A DNA stretch of 64,000 bases from Pararge aegeria (taxonomy: Eukaryota; Arthropoda; Insecta; Lepidoptera; Nymphalidae): assembly GCF_905163445.1 (NCBI RefSeq), contig NC_053195.1, positions 4,702,501-4,766,500 on the forward strand, read 5' to 3'. The notes under the pieces were generated by a model. That model saw only the letters and a list, made by a program, of their open reading frames with translations. It was not told the DNA's origin and did not search any database. Of this stretch, positions 57,647 to 64,000 are shown one piece after another (the stretch's first letter is position 1; the number at the start of each line of letters is the position of its first letter). The translations under genes and the position numbers were made by a program.

Positions 57647-58329
57647 TAATAAATACATATTGTGAATACAGTAGCCAGTTCTCACGCAAACAGATGTCCT
57701 TACTTTTACTTTGTATATTTTTTTAAAAAACTATAATGTTGACTATAGCTAACTTCAGGGTGTCGGTTTTTTGTGACGGTGCTCGCATCGTAAAAATAAT
57801 TTTTCCCTACCGCGCCAAAAGAAGTACATCTTCAAAAATGTTAACTTGACCCGCATAGTTAATTACACGCGACAAAATTTCCCTCTCCAAACTGAAATAA
57901 AATGGTGTCACGCACAAAAACTTTTTATTTCTTTTTTAACGTATCTACCTAATTAATAATGGCACCCAGAGTTAAACAAGTTCCTGTAATTCTTTAAAAA
58001 ACTTACATTAATGAACCTAAGTACTCTCACGTCCTAGCTTAACTACTTATTCGGGGATTGTTTCTAGTTTACGGTCAAGCGTGAGTTTCCAAAAGTAAAA
58101 AATATAGAAGTGGATTCCAAAAGTAGAGTAGCTCGGTCAAGTGGAAATAAGGTCTGCTTGAATTTTATATATCGGTTTTCATTAACACGTATACATATAT
58201 ACCAAAATGTATAGATACAAATACATAGGTACATAATTTAAATAAATATAAGTAATATATGAATATATAGTATACATTAAAGTTGGATATATAATGAAAT
58301 AGATAAACAAAATTGGAGCAGAAGACAAA

Positions 58330-58670
58330 AGGCGGCCTGGATATCGGTTTATTAAATAAGAAAAATCCTATTTTGATGTTAAGGATTACTTAAACGATAA
58401 AAAAGCTTGGGTCGGAATTGCTCTAACTTCATAGCTTAATATTAATTTAGTTCGAGATGGTGATACCAAAAAAAAATCACCCAGCTAAGTTTGTTGTGGG
58501 CTCTTCTTAGGCCAGGGCGCGTTTGGAACCCTCGTAACTTAAACAGTTGGCAAACGAAGTTATCACCGTCCCCTTGCGTTTATGTAAACATATGTATGAA
58601 CGCTTCATAAGTGCCTATATAATAGGATAGGCCTACATGAATGGAGAAAATTTGAATTTGAATTTTTAGA
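58330..58670 (+). mobile_element. Jockey-like LINE 3' end, + strand
   Basis: Encodes DYLNDKKAWVGIALTS-like sequence, then the 3' UTR with gttgtgggctcttcttaggc and ends aatttgaatttgaattttt. Homologous to 6067-6540 (minus). Confidence 0.75.
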
Positions 58671-59089
58671 ACTAAAATTAAAGCTATGTGTGGTTATGTA
58701 CCAGGCCTCAAAACCAACCGAGGCCATTTATTATTTATTAGTTAAGCCCGAACCCTCCTGGGGCGACGAAGATCTTTATTAAGTGGCACAATTCATTCGG
58801 GGAAGGGAGATGGATCTTCTTCGTTTATAATAAACAATATTGTCCGCGTAAATGAGTTCGCTTTAGTTTAATTTCTGGGGCTCAGCGATGATAGAGCCAC
58901 CGTGCGATTGTTATGAAACGATCAAATTGTTCTTAATTAAAAGTCGCAGTCAATATTTTCCTTTCTGGAATATCCTAGGCCTTCTAAATTGATATTCATA
59001 AAGACTGTTCTCATATTCAAATCTTTTTATTTACCTAGATACCAATCTAGTTAGATACTAAGCTAAGATGTTAGATGAAGCAATCTTAT

Positions 59090-59320
59090 TTTATCAGTAT
59101 CTTTACCCACTACGGTCTCCTCTCCGAATGGTTTATGATTATGACGTAATCGACCAAGCTGGAAAAGTGCGGATTGGTGAACTTCACACATCTTAGAGAA
59201 CACTATGAGGAACTCTCGGACATGTTGGTTTCCAGCCCTAACCTCCAACCCATCAGCGCTTTTTAACCAGCCTGAAGTTGATGTGGTAGTTACAAGTGCC
59301 AAACAATAATATGTCAAACA
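59090..59320 (-). mobile_element. SINE-like fragment, second family, minus strand
   Basis: gtgcggattggtgaacttca and gaggaactctcggacatg match the second SINE family. The short open frame here is not a gene. Confidence 0.5.
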
Positions 59321-59591
59321 TTATCCTGGCACTGAAATAGTAGAAGTGCTGTCGTAACTTCTAATATCAAGTTATTTTTATACGTTGCAAGTTTTGAAGT
59401 TGTACTTCGTTTGGCGCGTTGGGGGAAAACGATGAGAGTAAATATTTACGATGCGCACGCACACCGCCGATATAATTGATTCAATTGTACTTGTAGTGAA
59501 ACTTGGATGTTCAATAATGAGTCTATGAGTATTCCAAATTTAATTATGTTTATTAAGTCCATTTCTTTAATTAAGTAGAAATATTTTTTTT

Positions 59592-59721
59592 GTGATATTT
59601 AAATAAACTTTATTCAACTAGATAATGCGTTATAACTATTATAAAACTTTCAATGTTTAAATACATTAGTTAGTGTTGTTTTTTCTGCTTACATAGAATA
59701 AGGCGAAAAATAAAATTTTAG
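59592..59721 (-). repeat. Right copy of the long inverted repeat
   Basis: Reverse complement of 57509-57646 with moderate divergence. Confidence 0.75.
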
Positions 59722-59754
59722 AAAAGAGTTGTACTTACGCCAAAGAAGTATAAC

Positions 59755-59804
59755 TGGTGTGTGTGTACGCGAGTATAAAGTACACGTGTACACACACCCC
59801 AGTT
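59755..59804. repeat. Short GT/AC inverted repeat
   Basis: actggtgtgtgtgtac and gtgtacacacaccccagt form an imperfect stem of about 16 bp. Confidence 0.7.
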
Positions 59805-60384
59805 CTTTTATTTTTTGAGAAAATAATTAACAACGACTTCAATTTACCATGTAATTTAATTCGCCTAAAATCACGCCTATATAATGTATATAAAAGTCCT
59901 ATCTTTTAAGTTTTAAATAATAAAATAGCTATAGATAGGTTTTGTAACAGTTTCTTGGTAAAAAAAAAATAACATATCCCATTCTGCACTTCAGAATATG
60001 GGATGAAAGTTGTTGGAAATTTTATAAATAGTTTTGTAACAGTTTTCTAGACATCTTAGCAAAAAAAAAATGGTTATAGTTCAAAAACTAAGCTAATTGT
60101 GTTTAAACACTAGGTTCCTACGGATTAATACGCCAGCAATTTAAAATGTAATAAAGATCGGTTATTATAATTTCGTTTTACCCCGACACCTTTATTCGCC
60201 CACTTGTTTTTACAAGCATACCTAATTTAATGTTTACATAAATTATGCAATACTTTGTACAATTAATCCTTTTGCATAGACTAATTAATCGGTAGAGAGA
60301 CTATAGTATTTCGATGTCACTCGATCACTAGCAAAAGTGATCTTATGTAAAAAAAAAAAAGAAAAAAGGAGGCTATCATAATCA

Positions 60385-60530
60385 TAAAACCTTTACCGGC
60401 CCACTGCAGTGCACGGTTCTCATCTCAGAACGGCCAAGTGTGGATTGGTAGACTCTACATCCCTTTCAGAACGTTATGGAGAACTCTCAGGCGTGAAGGT
60501 TTCCTTACGTCGCTTTTCTTCACCTTTAAA
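60385..60530 (-). mobile_element. SINE-like fragment, second family, minus strand
   Basis: Contains acctttaccggcccactgca, tgtggattggtagactctac and agaactctcaggcgtgaagg. Confidence 0.5.
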
Positions 60531-60944
60531 GTACTTAAGTGATGTTTTAATTGCTTTAATTGAAAGGTGTGTAAAGGCATGATTTATTAATAAAGGGGCC
60601 AATTATGCCGTAAAACAATCTCTATAGTAAAGGAAATTGACAGGTCTTAAAACAAAAGAGTACTTCATTTCCATAGAAACTGTGTGAAAATTATAGCATT
60701 ACTGTTAAGACTTACCAAGTTACTTTAGTCTAAAGATTTTTTTAAGACGATTTTATTAATATTTTGATTTAACTTTCAAGGTTCAGTAAAACATATAATC
60801 AACTTTATGAAATCTTTCACTTTGGGTTACCTAACTACCGGTTAAACTCCCGTAATCATATCGGTTACCACAGATATCATTTCGGTTCCTTAGAAAACAT
60901 TCCCAGATAAGCCCACTGTTCTTTATTTATATCAATTTAAAATT

Positions 60945-61005
60945 CGACCTATTAAATAAGCACTTTTGAAATGTCAAGTCTGTCTGTTTGTAGTGAATCT
61001 CATTA
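60945..61005 (-). mobile_element. LINE 3' end fragment, minus strand
   Basis: aagcacttttgaaatgtcaa and tctgtttgtagtga are the reverse of the end seen at 57395-57430. Confidence 0.55.
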
Positions 61006-61057
61006 AAGAAGTAGACTAAGGATAGATATATATATATATATCAGTTCAGAAATCTTT

Positions 61058-61195
61058 ATCAGAAAACAAAGATCCTTTAATGAAATTACAATATACATAT
61101 ATTTATAATTAATGTTGTTATTTCATAAAATTTTATCAATATATTTATGTATTCATCAGACAATAAAGATCCCTTAATGAAATTACAATAAAATA
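61058..61195. repeat. Tandem duplication with ~98-bp spacing
   Basis: aaagatcctttaatgaaatt (61068) recurs as aaagatcccttaatgaaatt (61165). Confidence 0.75.
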
Positions 61196-61781
61196 GATTT
61201 AATTGACACTTATTTGCTTTTAAAGGACAAAATATATTTTATATTATAATCATTGAAAGTTCTGCGACCGGTCTGCTCTGATCGGTCCCCCGTGAGACTT
61301 ACAACCACAATAAAACCTATTTAAAATTAATCTGATAAAAGAAACGTCACTTGTACAATGCCTTTTTTAACGAGGGTCGCACACTTCTTTTGATATCAAC
61401 CATATCAACATATTTATGGGGTGTCGGAAATGTGCTTTACACAAAAGATGGTTGTGATAACTCCGTTCCTATTTGTAATGAGATTCATATCCTTTGAGGG
61501 TTGCAAGTCGCCGTAGGTAAGAATGGAAATGATTATCTATAAAGGTTGACTCTCGCCCTACTTTAATTAAAATTGGCTTTGTAATCCCTTGTTTAAGTTT
61601 AAGAAATCAGGATAAATGTACCTGCAATATTAATATTATAAAAGCAGTTTCATTTTTGTGCCGTTTCGAGTAGAATTTGGGGCCGTGGGGATCGGGGGCT
61701 CGAGAGCTCGAAAATAGGAGAAGTCAAAAAAGGTTAACGAGCCTATTGGTGATCCTAGAGCTGGCAGTTACTTGCCTAAGA

Positions 61782-62095
61782 GACACTGGCGACCTGTATA
61801 CGAGACGTACTAAATTTACATCAAAGACACTTATGTACGACGTATATACGAGAGGTACTAAAATTGCATAAACGACACTTGTTTACTGTATACGATACGT
61901 ACTAAAATTACATAAAAGATACTTGCGATCTGTATACGAGACGTACTAAACTTGCAAAAAAGACAGTTGCTTGCTGTTAACAATACGTACTAAGCTTGCA
62001 TAAGAGTCACTTGGCGATCTGTATACGACCAGTACTTAATTTTCATAAAATACACTTGCGACCTGTTTATAAGACGTACTAAACTTATAGATAAA
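61782..62095 (+). repeat. Minisatellite, unit about 44-48 bp, seven copies
   Basis: Units start at 61782, 61826, 61874, 61918, 61962, 62006 and 62051. Consensus parts: gacacttgcgacctgtatac, gagacgtactaaa, ttgcataaa. Units differ by scattered substitutions. More units follow at 62500-62570 and 62700-62755. Confidence 0.9.
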
Positions 62096-62244
62096 TAATA
62101 ATTAGATCGACTTGGATGGTTGGTAAATTACAAAGTCAAATGTTAGTAAACTTAGCCAAAGGAAACAGTTTATATAAAACCCTTCTGGCATGCCCGATTG
62201 GAAAGCACATGTACCATGCAGCAATGACACAGGTCTTGACAGTC

Positions 62245-62470
62245 AATCCTGCCAGCAAGTGCCCTCAGAAGGCCGCTGGAACTAGCCCGAACCCTGCGCA
62301 CCAATGATGTATACCGTTTTCGCATGATCGTGTAGAAACAATCTAGGTATATGCGCTTCGGCAAACACCCCTGATGCGCGGCAAGACCGAGGCAATCCCA
62401 TCAGCATCCTGAACGCATTATTGTACTGTACGCGTAGGGCACTGTACTGTTTATGCGTGTAATTAATAGG
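62245..62470 (-). pseudogene. LINE reverse transcriptase fragment inside the minisatellite
   Basis: Minus strand: YSALRVQYNNAFRMLMGLPR, CRASGVFAEAHIP, then in another frame DCFYTIMRKRYTSLVRRVRA and GLLRALAGRIDC. This is a reverse transcriptase-type carboxyl region with one frameshift near 62345. Confidence 0.8.
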
Positions 62471-62649
62471 CTGCTCGTGTAAAAGGATATACAGTATAAG
62501 AGATGTACTTAATTTGGATGAAAGACACTTGCGACCTTTATACGAGGCGTACTCAAATTGCGTAAAAGACAATTGTGACAACCACAGCGAGGAACAAGCA
62601 GTAAAATGGACAGTTGGATTACACAAAGTAGGTAAACATAAAATATACA

Positions 62650-62755
62650 AAAAAGGTTAACGAGCCTATCGGTGATCCTAGAACTGGCAGTTACTTGCCT
62701 AAGAGACACTGGCGACCTGTATACGAGACGTACTAAATTTGCATCAAAGACACTT
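62650..62755 (+). repeat. Duplicate of 61726-61831
   Basis: Both segments start aaaaaggttaacgagcctat and run through a first minisatellite unit with only a few differences. Confidence 0.9.
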
Positions 62756-62899
62756 AAATTAAAAAAAATTGACCAAAAAATCCACAAATATTTAATACAT
62801 TTAAACCTAACTATATCTTCTTTATAAAATATATGTCATAAAAATAAGGCTTAATAAACAGTCACACTTAGTATTCATCATTACAATACATAGTATTCA

Positions 62900-63332
62900 T
62901 CCTATCCTATCCTACTAATATTATATATGTCAATGTAAGTTTGTTTGTTACGCTTTCACGCAAAAACTACTTAACCGATCCTCATGAAACTTTGTACACA
63001 TATTCTTGGCGGTGTTAGAAGTAATATAGGATACTTTTTATCCCGACATTAAGCTCGGTCTCTTTGGGAGAGGGGACCAGTGTTTGACGATTTTACACCA
63101 TAACTCCGACAAATTATAACCGTTTTAAAAAATTATTTTTGTACTATAGAGGCTTTAAAATGTGTTTAATTTTGCCCAAACTGTGGTTGGAGATAGAGGT
63201 CAGAACTCCTCAGTGGACTGCAGCAGACCCCTCATTTAAGGCTTAGCGATACTACATACTCTAATATCACTAAATTTAATGCCACATCAAAAAACAAAAT
63301 CAAACGCAGACGAAGTCGCGGGCTACAGCTAG
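62900..63332 (+). mobile_element. Non-autonomous Helitron, + strand
   Basis: Starts A|TCCTATCCTATCCTACTAAT with three tandem TCCTA units and ends gaagtcgcgggctacagCTAG|T. Same family as 7352-7817 (minus). Confidence 0.75.
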
Positions 63333-63599
63333 TACTAAATAAAACCAACTACTATGCAGGCGTTCCTATTCCACTTACTGTGACGAACTCTATAGTGTTC
63401 CATTGAAAATCGTTATGGCGGCGGGAATTTTAATTATACGCTAAGTGGAATATATTCAAATTAACCGAGCACTCAACAATGGTAACATCCAGTCGAGTAC
63501 AATTTAATTTCGCTCTGGTTTATTGTTAATGGAATTAATTAACAGCTTCCTACATCATTAAAGATTAAATAACCCTGGTTTAGGTAACCCAATTATGTT

Positions 63600-64000
63600 A
63601 ACTTACTTTAACGTCATTAAATTTGAGCCTGATTGGCTCAGGCACTCCAACGGGCGTTGACTCCACTCCACTTTAGGAGAGCCAGTGAGTGAGTGATACT
63701 CTCGGAGTATCAATACTTGAATTTAATAGAAGCAGGCACCCGGCCGTAAAGAAGATCGCTAGGGGGTCACAATAAGGACCCTTGCAAACGATCCCGTCAC
63801 TCGCCTCAAGGGAGAGAGAGAGGAGGCGCAGGAGAGCTACATCCTCCCGAGCGGATCTGTCTGCACCCCCAACGACCACCAACGCCGGAGCCCCACAAAC
63901 CAACTTCGCGGTCCTAAAGAGTCCTTCAGGTCATCGAGTGACCCTGTCCACAACATCCTGGCATCGCAGTGGAGGAGATATTAAAGTCCGCCGATATCCT
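63600..64000. repeat. GC-rich repeat-like segment at the window edge
   Basis: GC-rich with gagagagagaggaggcgcag, cgggcgttgactccactcca and accccctagcgatc-type sequence on the minus strand. I think it is a transposable element part, but the class is not clear and it runs off the window. Confidence 0.4.

Larger units (their letters stand above)
50260..64000. other. Intergenic repeat-rich region downstream of Lar
   Basis: No gene I can support on either strand. Identified repeats are listed separately. Gaps (51780-54840, 55110-57500, 59740-61050 except listed items) are AT-rich with short GC-rich patches at 53210-53230 and 54415-54470, in which I see nothing coding. Confidence 0.6.

Noticed and set aside
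59063..59317. 84-codon minus-strand frame
   Set aside because: It lies entirely within a SINE-like repeat found elsewhere in the window.
61677..61871. 64-codon + strand frame
   Set aside because: It runs into the minisatellite units; repeat-derived.
63673..63903. 76-codon minus-strand frame at the window edge
   Set aside because: It falls in a GC-rich repeat-like segment with no domain I can name and is cut by the window.

Overview
The window is AT-rich animal nuclear DNA, almost certainly from a moth or butterfly (Lepidoptera). It has one large gene split by long introns, many tRNA-derived SINEs with A and B boxes, Helitron ends of the lepidopteran type (TC...CTAG inserted between A and T), and decayed non-LTR retrotransposons of RTE and Jockey-like kinds. 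The main SINE family resembles elements I associate with nymphalid butterflies, but the species is not proven here.

The only clear host gene is Lar, a type IIa receptor protein tyrosine phosphatase (LAR/PTPRF-PTPRD-PTPRS family), on the + strand. The window holds its 3' part: 17 coding exons from the third immunoglobulin domain (12502) to the stop codon (43024). Together they encode about 1,798 residues: Ig3, nine fibronectin type III domains, a membrane-proximal region, one transmembrane helix, the active phosphatase domain D1 and the degenerate domain D2. Every splice junction keeps frame. The start codon, signal peptide, Ig1 and Ig2 lie upstream of the window.

Layout: 1-12501 is the intron before the Ig3 exon and is full of transposon debris. 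12502-35274 carries twelve short exons (Ig3, FN1-FN5) in introns of up to 5.6 kb. 35382-38511 is a single 3.1-kb exon (FN6 to the first half of D2). 38587-43024 holds the last four exons. 43025 to about 50250 is a transposon-poor AT-rich stretch that is probably a long 3' UTR, with candidate poly(A) signals near both ends. 50260-64000 is intergenic repeat-rich DNA with no gene I can support. I saw no tRNA, rRNA or CRISPR array.

The most interesting item is a 24-nt candidate microexon at 20670-20693. It has a branch point, a polypyrimidine tract and a consensus donor, and would add eight residues in frame to the FN1-FN2 linker. Other items are a stem-loop covering branch-point motifs just upstream of the second Ig3 exon, a large foldback repeat in an intron, a pair of ~130-bp inverted repeats around a 1.9-kb segment downstream of the gene, and a minisatellite interrupted by a LINE fragment.
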